DNA of 64,000 bases from an uncultured bacterium (lineage in GTDB: Bacteria > Cyanobacteriota > Vampirovibrionia > Gastranaerophilales > Gastranaerophilaceae). Position 1 is the first letter of the stretch. Each line of letters begins with the position of its first letter. This document shows positions 35,974-43,876 of the stretch, piece by piece. The notes beneath the pieces are model-generated. The model was not told the DNA's origin and ran no database searches. It saw nothing but the letters and a program-made list of their open reading frames with translations. The stretch spans positions 1 to 64,000 of the forward strand of contig CASDOW010000011.1 in NCBI GenBank assembly GCA_949282195.1. The letters run 5' to 3'. Made by a program: the position numbers and the translations under genes.

Positions 35974-36943
35974 TTTGTTTTTTATTCATACATTCTTTAA
36001 CAATTACAAGAGTAGTTCCTGCAACAAATATTGATGAATATGTACCGATTGCAACACCAATAATAATTGCCAATACAAAATCTTTTATTGTTGAACCGCC
36101 GAAGAAATACAAAGCAAATAATGTAAATAAAGTTGTTGCTGAAGTATTTACACTTCTAGCTAATGTTTGGTTAATTGAGATATTAATAATTTCATTGCTT
36201 GATTTTTTCTTAGCTAAAAATCTCATATTTTCTCTTATTCTGTCAAAAACTACAATCGTATCATTAATAGAATAACCTATAACTGTTAATATTGCTGTAA
36301 TAAATAAACTATCAATTGTTGTATCAAAGAAAATACCTTTGATTGCAAAAACTCCAACCACAATAAGGGCGTCATGGATTAAAGCCAATAAAGCAATCCA
36401 GCCATATTCTGTATGAAACCTAAATGATATATACACAACCATTGCAACAAAAGCCAACAAAAGTGCAATCATAGTATTTTTAAGAAGCTCAGAACCCAAA
36501 GTAGGTCCAACCGAATTAACCTGTACCAATTGTGCTCCCTTGAAGTTCGATGTCAAAAGGCTGGTTGCCCTGTCAACGGTTTCTTGGCCTTTTTTATCAC
36601 CTAAAAATGTTGTTCTAATAGAAACAAGGTTTTTAGCTTCTGTATTATCGCCCGACATTTGAGTAGTTGCCTGAATAACAGGGTTTTTAATGCCTATTTT
36701 ACCTAAATCATTTCTCATTGTTGCAATATCATCAGTAGATAATTTTTTATCAATACTATATTGCAAAATGGTGCCAGCTGTGAAATCAATACCTAATTTC
36801 AAAGGGGCATGATTTGGTTGTGTAACCGTTAAAAATATAACGGCAATTATACAAGGAATTAACAATAAAGCGCTAAAACCAAGCCACACATATCTATATT
36901 TAACAATATCTAATTTTAATTTTTTCTTTTCAGTATTTATCAT
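35966..36943 (-). CDS. secF: Protein translocase subunit SecF
   Basis: Membrane partner of SecD that uses the proton or sodium gradient to help complete Sec export. 325 aa with six membrane segments and the first periplasmic loop. The conserved TM4 motif GYSINDTIVVFDRIREN is intact, as are the SVGPTLG and SVNTSATTL motifs. It lies 28 bp after secD and overlaps the HTH gene by 8 bp. Confidence 0.96.
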   Translation of the reverse strand: MINTEKKKLKLDIVKYRYVWLGFSALLLIPCIIAVIFLTVTQPNHAPLKLGIDFTAGTILQYSIDKKLSTDDIATMRNDLGKIGIKNPVIQATTQMSGDNTEAKNLVSIRTTFLGDKKGQETVDRATSLLTSNFKGAQLVQVNSVGPTLGSELLKNTMIALLLAFVAMVVYISFRFHTEYGWIALLALIHDALIVVGVFAIKGIFFDTTIDSLFITAILTVIGYSINDTIVVFDRIRENMRFLAKKKSSNEIINISINQTLARSVNTSATTLFTLFALYFFGGSTIKDFVLAIIIGVAIGTYSSIFVAGTTLVIVKECMNKKQNA

Positions 36944-36971
36944 TTATACATTCTCCTGATTGTTTCAATAA

Positions 36972-38288
36972 TTAATCCAAAACACCAAATTTAGCTTTTT
37001 CGCGTTTTGTTTCTTGTACAACATAAGCATTCTCAATATCCTCTTTCTTTAAACCAAATAATTGAGGATATTTTAATTCACTTGAACCGAATATCAAATG
37101 CATGAAGTTCTTGGTAACAGTGATTGCACTAAACATTGATAAACAAACACCGATTATCAAAGTTAGAGCAAAACCCTTAACCATTGAAGCTCCAAAATAA
37201 TACAATATCAAACAAGTCATAATTGTTGAAACGTTTGAATCAAAAATACTTGTAAATGCTCTGTCAAAACCGGAATTGATTGCAGTATACAAGCTTCTTC
37301 CCATTTTTAATTCTTCTTTAGTTCTTTCAAAAATTAAAATATTGGCATCTATCGCCATACCTATTGAAAGGATAAAACCGGCAATACCTGTTAAAGTTAA
37401 AGTTACGGGAATTATTTTGAATACTGCAAAGTTTAAAATACAGTATATTAACAATGCAAAACAAGAAATTAAGCCCGGTACTCTATAATATAAAATCATA
37501 AATAACATAACGGCACTTACGCCAACTATACCTGCCACTTTTGATTTATTTATACTATCAAGCCCTAAAGTAGGACCAACTGATTCTTCTTGGATAATTT
37601 CAGCACCGACAGGAAGCGCACCGGCATTCAATAAATCAACCATTTCTTTTGCTTCGGTATATTCAAAACCGCCTTCACCGCCTGTAATTTGAGCTCGACC
37701 ACCCGTAATTTGTTCATTTACCCTCGGAGCAGATTGCAATTTACCATTAAAGAAAATTGCCATTTGTTTTCCTGTTAATTCTTTTGTTAAATCAGAAAAC
37801 TTTTGAGCCCCTTGTGCATTAAACTCTAATTCAACCATCCACTCGCCTGTTGAAGGTGTAGAACCAACCAAAGATTTTTTCAAATCTTTACCTGTTAAAC
37901 CTGTTGATTCCCAACCAATTTCACCATTTACCCCCATAATCGGACGTTTAAATTCTAATTGGGCAGTTTGTCCGATAAATTCTTTTGCTTTAGATGTATC
38001 TGTTATATTTGGTATTTCAACTAATAGCCTTTTTAAACCAACTCTTTGTACAATAGTTTCACCAACACCCATGGCATTAACCCTGTTTTCAATTGCATAT
38101 TGCAAGCTATCCATGATTTCAGGGGTAATCTTAGGAACAGCGTCTGAAGTTTGAGCTTCAAGCATTAATCTTGATCCGCCCACTAAATCCAAGCCCAAGC
38201 TTGTCGGCTTTTTATAAATTACAAAAATTCCGGCTAATGTGATAGCCATAATAATCCAAAAAAGAATTAACTTGTTTCTCATTGACAA
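36972..38288 (-). CDS. secD: Protein translocase subunit SecD
   Basis: 438 aa, the short form lacking long insertions. After the first membrane helix (LGLDLVGGSRLMLEA) comes the periplasmic P1 domain, then SVGPTLG and the TM4 motif SIGMAIDANILIFERTKEE with the functional Asp. It is first in secD-secF-HTH. The upstream 212 bp have no gene; a divergent unit begins at 38540. Confidence 0.96.
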   Translation of the reverse strand: MSMRNKLILFWIIMAITLAGIFVIYKKPTSLGLDLVGGSRLMLEAQTSDAVPKITPEIMDSLQYAIENRVNAMGVGETIVQRVGLKRLLVEIPNITDTSKAKEFIGQTAQLEFKRPIMGVNGEIGWESTGLTGKDLKKSLVGSTPSTGEWMVELEFNAQGAQKFSDLTKELTGKQMAIFFNGKLQSAPRVNEQITGGRAQITGGEGGFEYTEAKEMVDLLNAGALPVGAEIIQEESVGPTLGLDSINKSKVAGIVGVSAVMLFMILYYRVPGLISCFALLIYCILNFAVFKIIPVTLTLTGIAGFILSIGMAIDANILIFERTKEELKMGRSLYTAINSGFDRAFTSIFDSNVSTIMTCLILYYFGASMVKGFALTLIIGVCLSMFSAITVTKNFMHLIFGSSELKYPQLFGLKKEDIENAYVVQETKREKAKFGVLD

Positions 38289-38435
38289 TCCTCAAATTTA
38301 TTATGTTTGAAAAAATTATAACAAAAAAACATATAAAAGTTAAATTATTACATAGGGCAATATTATTTTTAAACAAACAAAGATGTAAATATTTGTATCA
38401 TTTGCTAAAGTTTTCAAGTCAAACTGACGAAGTAA

Positions 38436-38441
38436 TATAAT
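38436..38441 (+). promoter_or_regulatory. Candidate -10 box upstream of the 38540-39137 gene pair
   Basis: Perfect TATAAT (context AGTAATATAATG) about 100 bp before the first likely start. The -35 is not clear. This lies in the 212-bp AT-rich gap between secD and the pair, in which I see nothing else. Confidence 0.35.
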
Positions 38442-38539
38442 GTAATATTTATTTACATAAAGTCAATTTTTATTTCGTTAATGTTTTTATTAAGATAAGG
38501 TTGCTTCTTAATAAAAACCAAAAAAGGAGAAACCTCAAA

Positions 38540-38809
38540 TTGCAACAATCAATTCAAGCAAATCTAAAAAGACTGTTGATATTCTTAAATTATTCAAAGA
38601 ATTATTTAAGAAGAAACAACCCAATAAAAATCTTGCAAAAAGAAGTTGTTGCAGGCTTAAAAGATGTACTTTCCATAAACAAAAAAAGGAAAATGATAAA
38701 ATACAAACTAAAATATCAAATGCATCAATTAAGCCAAATGGAAAAACTGATAGCTCAAAACAACGAGCACGTTTTTCTAAGAGGTAACAAATTCAACGAA
38801 ATGAGATAA
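38540..38809 (+). CDS. Hypothetical basic protein (reading frame uncertain)
   Basis: 89 aa from TTG 38540, which has AAAGGAG 10 nt upstream; the frame is also open from TTG 38501. Lys/Arg/Gln-rich and helical, no signal peptide, no known family. The frame runs to 4 bp before the start of the EYQ-motif gene at 38814, so the two look co-transcribed. A second frame on the same strand is open from about 38539 to 38784 and reads equally well in its first half (TVDILKLFKELFKKKQ). I cannot decide which is translated, or whether a frameshift joins them. Confidence 0.45.
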   Translation: MQQSIQANLKRLLIFLNYSKNYLRRNNPIKILQKEVVAGLKDVLSINKKRKMIKYKLKYQMHQLSQMEKLIAQNNEHVFLRGNKFNEMR

Positions 38810-38813
38810 GGCT

Positions 38814-39137
38814 ATGTCAATTTTACTGTCTCAAATGAGACTGGCACAAATTAATAGTTACAGGGCAGACTTGGAATATCAAATCCAATTAATCTCCTCT
38901 ACAAAACTTGATTTGTCTTCTCAAATCAATGAATTAGTGGGCTTGGGTTCTGATATGGACTCTGAAAGCCCTGAAATGAAAGCTTTAGAAAAGAAAAAAG
39001 AACGTTTATATCAGGCAGAAAAAGCCCTTGATATGCAGCTTCAAAGATTTCAAACTCAATTACAGATGATTGAAGCCGAAGAACAAACTGTTAAACAAAA
39101 CTTGCAAAGCTCAATTCAAAGAAGCTTTGCAGCATAA
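38814..39137 (+). CDS. Small coiled-coil protein with N-terminal SQxR...EYQxQxI motif
   Basis: 107 aa, function unknown. SQMR at 6-9 and EYQIQLI at 21-27 align without gaps with the same positions of the 343-aa protein at 23850-24881. After a short loop (ELVGLGSDMDSES) comes a long Lys/Glu/Gln coiled coil to the C-terminus. It thus looks like the two helical ends of the larger protein without the beta-rich middle. No signal peptide or membrane segment. AAGG is just before the ATG. It ends 4 bp before the convergent antiporter gene. Confidence 0.75.
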   Translation: MSILLSQMRLAQINSYRADLEYQIQLISSTKLDLSSQINELVGLGSDMDSESPEMKALEKKKERLYQAEKALDMQLQRFQTQLQMIEAEEQTVKQNLQSSIQRSFAA

Positions 39138-39141
39138 TAAG

Positions 39142-40437
39142 CTATAAAAAATAAACTGCAATTAACGCCGCTATTATTAGCGCCGTATTGTAGTGTATAA
39201 AAGTAGGGATACAAGTATCTTTTATATGATTATGCTGATTGTCGGCATTTAATCCAGCAGTAGGCCCCAGAGTTGTATCTGAAGCAGGAGAACCAGCATC
39301 CCCTAAAGCTGCCGCCGCACAAAACAAAACAACAGTTGCAGGAATTGAAAAACCTAACTTTGAGCACAAGGGAATAAATAAAACCGCTAAAATCGGTATT
39401 GTTCCAAAAGATGAACCTATGCCTATCGTAATTACTAAGCCAATTAAAAGCATAGATAAAGAAGCTAAAAGTTTTGAATGTTCAATATAAGGCAAAATAC
39501 TGTTTAATAAGGAATCTATACCGCCTGTTTCTTTTAAAACCAGAGCATAACCCGCACAAACAAGCATAACAAAAGCAATATAGCCCATTAATCCTACGCC
39601 TTCGTTCATTAAAAAATCCATTTTTTTATGAGAAACCGCCCTAAAGCCAAATATTACGCCCAGACCAATTAGAGCACCCAATGGCAAAGAACCGCTCACA
39701 AGCTGAACGACCAAGGTTACAACTGCCCCCAAAAGGATAATATAATGCTTTTTGTGAAGTTTGGTATCTTGATTTAAATCCATTTCAGACTCAATATCGG
39801 TGTATATTCTTGGTTTTCTGTATGTTATAAAAACAGCTATTAACAAACTAATAAACATTGCAAACCCCAAAATCCAGCTATAATGCCAAACTTGAGTTTT
39901 TGAAATTATCATTCCGTTTTGGGTCATATTATCTGCAATAAGCCCCTGAAATATCAAACCAAAACCGGCAGGAATTGCAATATAGGGAGCTTTTAAACCG
40001 AAAGCCAAGGCACAAGCAATCACCCTTCTATCCAATTTTAATTTATTCATCAAAGGCAATAATGGCGGAATTAATATTGGTATAAAAGCTATATGAACAG
40101 GAATTAAATTTTGCGACAACGTTGAAATTAAAACCAATATTGCTATTAACAAATATTTGTTGTTTTTAATAAATTTTGCTATTCGAATAGATAAAATTTG
40201 TGCTAAACCCGTATGAGTCATAGCTGCAGCCAATGTGCCCAATAAAATATAACTTAATGCTGTTTCAGAATTTTGTCCCATGCCTGAGATAAACAAGTCC
40301 ATTATCCTATCAATAGGCATATTTGCCAATAATCCCGCAACAATTGCGCTAATCATCAATGAAAACAAAACATTAACTTTTAGCACACATAAAAAACATA
40401 AAATTATTACGGATATTAATATAGGGTTTAATTCCAT
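39142..40437 (-). CDS. NhaC/YuiF-type Na+/H+ antiporter family transporter
   Basis: 431 aa with about eleven hydrophobic segments and no soluble domain. The sequence matches the Na_H_antiporter (NhaC-like) superfamily, especially the YuiF branch, with SQNLIPVHIAFIPILIPPLL, KAPYIAIPAGFG and the late GDAGSPASDTTLGPTAGLNAD loop. Some YuiF-like members transport amino acids instead of ions, so the substrate is open. It lies 2 bp after rdgB. Confidence 0.82.
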   Translation of the reverse strand: MELNPILISVIILCFLCVLKVNVLFSLMISAIVAGLLANMPIDRIMDLFISGMGQNSETALSYILLGTLAAAMTHTGLAQILSIRIAKFIKNNKYLLIAILVLISTLSQNLIPVHIAFIPILIPPLLPLMNKLKLDRRVIACALAFGLKAPYIAIPAGFGLIFQGLIADNMTQNGMIISKTQVWHYSWILGFAMFISLLIAVFITYRKPRIYTDIESEMDLNQDTKLHKKHYIILLGAVVTLVVQLVSGSLPLGALIGLGVIFGFRAVSHKKMDFLMNEGVGLMGYIAFVMLVCAGYALVLKETGGIDSLLNSILPYIEHSKLLASLSMLLIGLVITIGIGSSFGTIPILAVLFIPLCSKLGFSIPATVVLFCAAAALGDAGSPASDTTLGPTAGLNADNQHNHIKDTCIPTFIHYNTALIIAALIAVYFL

Positions 40438-40439
40438 AT

Positions 40440-41015
40440 CTATCTGTTATCTTTCAACCAATTTAATACACAATTTAGAGCTTTTGCCCTATGGGAAACT
40501 TTTGATTTTTCAATTTCAGATAATTCTGCCATGCCTTTATTTTCCGATTGAACAAAAAATATTGGGTCATAACCGAAACCGCCCTTGCCTTTTGGCTCAT
40601 GCATTATAGAACCGATACAAGTTTGTTCTGTTTGAAACAAAATCTGACCTTTTTTATCTACTACAACCATAGCGCAAACAAATTTAGCTTTTCTATTTTC
40701 TTTATCTTTCATATTGAAGAGCAATTTTTCAATTCTTTCTTTGGGGCTTGGAGCATACCTTGCACTATATATCCCTGGCGCCCCATTTAGCGCTTCAACA
40801 CATAACCCTGAATCATCAGCCAAAGTCAATTCAGTTTTAGCGTTTAAACTTGCGCATTTTGCCTTACAATATGCATTACCGATAAAATTATCGCTGTCTT
40901 CGACAGGGTCAAACTCTCCTTTAGGCAAAACAAATTCAACATCATAGCCGTTTGCAATTAAATTTATTTCATCAACCTTGTGTTTATTTGAAGTTGCAAG
41001 AGTAATTTGATACAT
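40440..41015 (-). CDS. rdgB: XTP/dITP diphosphatase
   Basis: Ham1/RdgB house-cleaning enzyme that removes ITP, dITP and XTP from the nucleotide pool. I use ATG 41015 because it gives the family start MYQITLATSNKHKVDE, has GGGGG 5 nt upstream and overlaps the uppS stop by one base; an ATG four codons earlier (41027) is less likely. 191 aa. The catalytic motifs LADDSGLCVEALNGAPGIYSAR and GKGGFGYDPIFF are complete, as is the final SHRAKAL. Confidence 0.96.
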   Translation of the reverse strand: MYQITLATSNKHKVDEINLIANGYDVEFVLPKGEFDPVEDSDNFIGNAYCKAKCASLNAKTELTLADDSGLCVEALNGAPGIYSARYAPSPKERIEKLLFNMKDKENRKAKFVCAMVVVDKKGQILFQTEQTCIGSIMHEPKGKGGFGYDPIFFVQSENKGMAELSEIEKSKVSHRAKALNCVLNWLKDNR

Positions 41016-41740
41016 TATTTCCCCCATCTTCTTTGTCTGTTGTTAAATTCTTCTATTGCAAGAGCTAATTTTTCTTTATCAAATTCAGGCCAATAAGTAT
41101 TTGTGATATATATTTCACTATATGCTATCTGCCATAATAAATAATTGCTTATTCTTTTTTCACCGGATGTTCTAATTAATAAATCAGGGTCAGGAATATT
41201 ATTCGTATAAAGATATTTCGATATGGTTTCTTCATTTACATCCTTGGCTTTAAGATTGTCATTCATCATTTTTTTAACGGCATTAACAATCTCATCTCTT
41301 GCGCCATAATTAATTGCAACCGTCAAAACAACCCCTGTATTATTTTTTGTTGTTTCAATAGAATCAGCTAAAATATTTTGAAGGTTTTGATTAAGCGCCT
41401 TCAAGTCACCGATGAAATTCATCTTAACATTATTTTCATTCAATTCTTTTAATTCATTTTTTAAAGTTGTCGCCAATAAATCCATTAAAAAATCAACTTC
41501 TTCTTTTTTTCTGTTCCAATTTTCGGTAGAAAAAGCATACAAAGTTAAATATTTAACCCCAAAATCATCACAAGCCCTTGTAACTTTTTTTAGGGCGTCT
41601 ACGCCTTTTTTATGTCCCATCATAGATGGTAAAAGATGTTCTTTTGCCCAGCGCCTGTTGCCGTCCATAATAATTGCGATATGTTTCAGATTAGTCTTTT
41701 TAACTATTTGTTTAATATTTTCTTCCAGCAATAATTCCAT
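41015..41740 (-). CDS. uppS: Isoprenyl transferase (undecaprenyl diphosphate synthase)
   Basis: cis-Prenyltransferase that builds the C55 carrier lipid for peptidoglycan and other wall glycans. 241 aa. IIMDGNRRWAKEH near 24 (catalytic Asp in MDGN), GHKKGVDAL, YAFSTENWNR and the C-terminal PDLLIRTSGEKRISNYLLWQIAYSE motif, read in parts, are all present. The N-terminal 18 residues are an extra Glu/Lys-rich helix. It is translationally coupled to rdgB by a one-base overlap. Confidence 0.96.
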   Translation of the reverse strand: MELLLEENIKQIVKKTNLKHIAIIMDGNRRWAKEHLLPSMMGHKKGVDALKKVTRACDDFGVKYLTLYAFSTENWNRKKEEVDFLMDLLATTLKNELKELNENNVKMNFIGDLKALNQNLQNILADSIETTKNNTGVVLTVAINYGARDEIVNAVKKMMNDNLKAKDVNEETISKYLYTNNIPDPDLLIRTSGEKRISNYLLWQIAYSEIYITNTYWPEFDKEKLALAIEEFNNRQRRWGK

Positions 41741-41768
41741 TTATTCTTCCTTATAAACCTTTATAATC

Positions 41769-41791
41769 TTATCTTAAAATTATCAAGATAA
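41769..41791. promoter_or_regulatory. Inverted repeat between uppS and the PadR gene
   Basis: TTATCTT-9 nt-AAGATAA, 7-bp arms. It lies 57 bp before the PadR-like start and 29 bp upstream of uppS. It could be an operator, but the sequence is so AT-rich that chance is a serious alternative. Confidence 0.25.
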
Positions 41792-41847
41792 AAGTATTTA
41801 TATATTTTTATTAAAATTTTTATCAAAAATTGTGCTAATATAAAAAT

Positions 41848-42339
41848 ATGATTGAAATAGCAATATTATACATTTTAAACAAATACGACGCCACAATATA
41901 CCGTATATCAAAGATTATTGAAGAAATTTTCTTTGCTTATATAAAATCAAGCACAGGCACAATTAACCCTGCACTAAAAAGGCTTGAAAAGCTCGGTTGC
42001 GTAACCTTTATTGATAAAATGTCAGATGGCGGTATGTTATCTAAAATTTACTCAATAACCCCTGAAGGAAAAAAACACTTAAATGAAATTCTAATTTCGT
42101 ATTGTCCCAAAAATCCTTATCACATTTTAAACGAGGTTAAAATTATGCTGTATTGCAGCGATGTTTTAAGCATAAACGAAACAATAGAATTTAAAGAAAA
42201 TTTAAAAAACATTCTTGAACTACATAAAATAAAACTCGAAAAAGGTCTTAATAATGAATATACTCCAATAAACGAAATGCAAAAAAAGACCGTTATGATT
42301 ACTCTTTTAGAAACAGAAAAACTGCTCGAATTATTATGA
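41848..42339 (+). CDS. PadR-family transcriptional regulator
   Basis: 163 aa. A winged helix-turn-helix fills residues 1-75 (AILYILNKYDATIYRISKIIE, GTINPALKRLEKLGCV, SKIYSITPEGKKHL). A helical C-terminal part mediates dimerisation in the family. No Shine-Dalgarno; an extended -10 (TGCTAATAT) ends 6 nt before the ATG. Its last 4 bp overlap the radical SAM gene, so the two are co-transcribed. Confidence 0.82.
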   Translation: MIEIAILYILNKYDATIYRISKIIEEIFFAYIKSSTGTINPALKRLEKLGCVTFIDKMSDGGMLSKIYSITPEGKKHLNEILISYCPKNPYHILNEVKIMLYCSDVLSINETIEFKENLKNILELHKIKLEKGLNNEYTPINEMQKKTVMITLLETEKLLELL

Positions 42340-43649
42340 ACAAAAAGCACAATATGATTGTTGAAAGTGTTATTGAAAACTCTATTGCCGATGAATTAGA
42401 AATTAAATCAGGCGATAAAATTTTATCAATCAACAATCAAACTCCAATAGATATAATAGATTACAGTTTTATAATAAACGACGAAGAAATAAATCTCTTA
42501 GTTGAACATAAAAACGGCGAATTAGAAGAATATGAAATTGAAAAAGATTTTGATGAAGATTTAGGAATTGTGTTCACCAGTGCCGTTTTTGACGGCATTA
42601 AAAGATGCTGCAATCATTGTATTTTTTGTTTTGTAGACCAACAACCGAAAGGCTTAAGGGAATCATTATATGTAAAAGACGACGACTGGAGATTATCTTA
42701 CATTCAAGGCACCTATGTTACTTTAACCAATTTATCGGAAGAAGATTTTGAAAGAATTGAAAAATACCATATATCCCCTCTTTTTATCTCAATTCACACA
42801 ACAAACCCCGATTTAAGAGTTAAGATGACAAGAAATCCAAATGCAAAAAAAATAATGGAACAATTAAAAAGATTTAAAAAAATCAAAACAAAAATCCATG
42901 CTCAAATCGTTCTTTGTCCTTCTATTAATGACGGTGAAGAATTAAAAAGAACTCTCAATGATTTAAAAAGCGTTAAATCAATAATTAAATCAATTGCAAT
43001 TGTACCTGTCGGAATTTCAAAATATCGAAAAGAAGAATTTAAAAGAGTAGACAAAAAAATAGCTCTTGAAACAATTAAAATCGTGGAAGATTTTAACAAT
43101 TCAATAAAAAAACAAATTGCAATGGTTTCAGATGAGTTTTTCTTAATGGCAGGCTTAGATGTACCTGAGAAAAAATATTACGGGGATTTTTTACAAATTG
43201 AAGACGGAGTAGGGTCAATAAGACTTTTAAAAGACAGCTTTAAAAAATGTCTTAAAAAAATGAAAAAACAAATTAAAACCCCGACAAAAATAACAATTGC
43301 GACAGCACAAAGCGCATATAAATTATTTTGCGAATTTAAAAAAGAAATTAACGTTAAAAATCTTGAATTTGAAGTTATTGAAATTAAAAATAAATTCTTT
43401 GGTGAAGATATAAACGTTGCAGGCTTGATTGTAGGTCAGGATATAATTGACACAATTAAAGATAAAAATATTCAGCATCTTATTTTGCCCTCTGTTATGC
43501 TCCAAAAAAACGGAGAAAGTTATAAAGAAATATTTTTAGACGGAAAAACTCTTGACGATATAAGACAGCTAAACAAAAATACAAAAATCCATATTTTAAA
43601 CAACTATTATGGTTTTGAAGAAATATTACAAATAATTAATAATTTATAA
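42336..43649 (+). CDS. DUF512 radical SAM protein with N-terminal PDZ-like domain
   Basis: 437 aa. Residues 1-75 resemble a PDZ domain (VIENSIADELEIKSGDKILSINNQ). The radical SAM cluster motif is CX3CX2C (CCNHCIFC) near 87-94, followed by FVDQQPKGLR and the TLTNLSEEDFERI segment. The C-terminal half is DUF512. This architecture is conserved in Cyanobacteria (the cyano_FeS_chp group) and in some Firmicutes; the reaction is not known. The start overlaps the PadR gene by 4 bp. Confidence 0.9.
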   Translation: MNKKHNMIVESVIENSIADELEIKSGDKILSINNQTPIDIIDYSFIINDEEINLLVEHKNGELEEYEIEKDFDEDLGIVFTSAVFDGIKRCCNHCIFCFVDQQPKGLRESLYVKDDDWRLSYIQGTYVTLTNLSEEDFERIEKYHISPLFISIHTTNPDLRVKMTRNPNAKKIMEQLKRFKKIKTKIHAQIVLCPSINDGEELKRTLNDLKSVKSIIKSIAIVPVGISKYRKEEFKRVDKKIALETIKIVEDFNNSIKKQIAMVSDEFFLMAGLDVPEKKYYGDFLQIEDGVGSIRLLKDSFKKCLKKMKKQIKTPTKITIATAQSAYKLFCEFKKEINVKNLEFEVIEIKNKFFGEDINVAGLIVGQDIIDTIKDKNIQHLILPSVMLQKNGESYKEIFLDGKTLDDIRQLNKNTKIHILNNYYGFEEILQIINNL

Positions 43650-43724
43650 TTCATAAAGCAATTTTTCTTGAAATATATACTTTATATTTACATAGAGAGT
43701 ACACAATATATCAGGAGAAAAATC

Positions 43725-43799
43725 ATGCAACTAATTAAATTTATCGAATCAGTTATTACAAAAGTAAACGAATACGATAGAAAATACCGTCTTGTTTAA
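43725..43799 (+). CDS. 24-residue small ORF with a strong ribosome binding site
   Basis: ATG 43725 to TAA 43799 encodes 24 residues, beginning MQLIKFIESV and ending RKYRLV. CAGGAG lies 8 nt upstream, one of the better Shine-Dalgarno sites in the window. The peptide would be an amphipathic helix with alternating charged residues. It lies in a 226-bp gap between the radical SAM gene and the 700-aa protein gene, with no terminator between. It could be a small protein, a leader peptide or chance. Confidence 0.4.
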   Translation: MQLIKFIESVITKVNEYDRKYRLV

Positions 43800-43859
43800 T
43801 ATATATTTACATTTTGACAATTTTTTACATTTAACGGTTTTAAAATAGTATAAAGATAG

Positions 43860-43865
43860 TATAAT
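43860..43865 (+). promoter_or_regulatory. Candidate -10 box of the 700-aa protein gene
   Basis: Perfect TATAAT 11 nt before the ATG at 43877, with no Shine-Dalgarno after it. TTGACA at 43814-43819 is too far away to pair with it but may pair with TAAAAT at 43841-43846 (21 bp, long). Confidence 0.35.
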
Positions 43866-43876
43866 GGATAATAACT

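Noticed and set aside
35895-36275. 126-aa plus-strand ORF opposite secF
   Set aside because: Complement of the HTH gene start and secF; its hydrophobic pattern is the shadow of SecF membrane segments.
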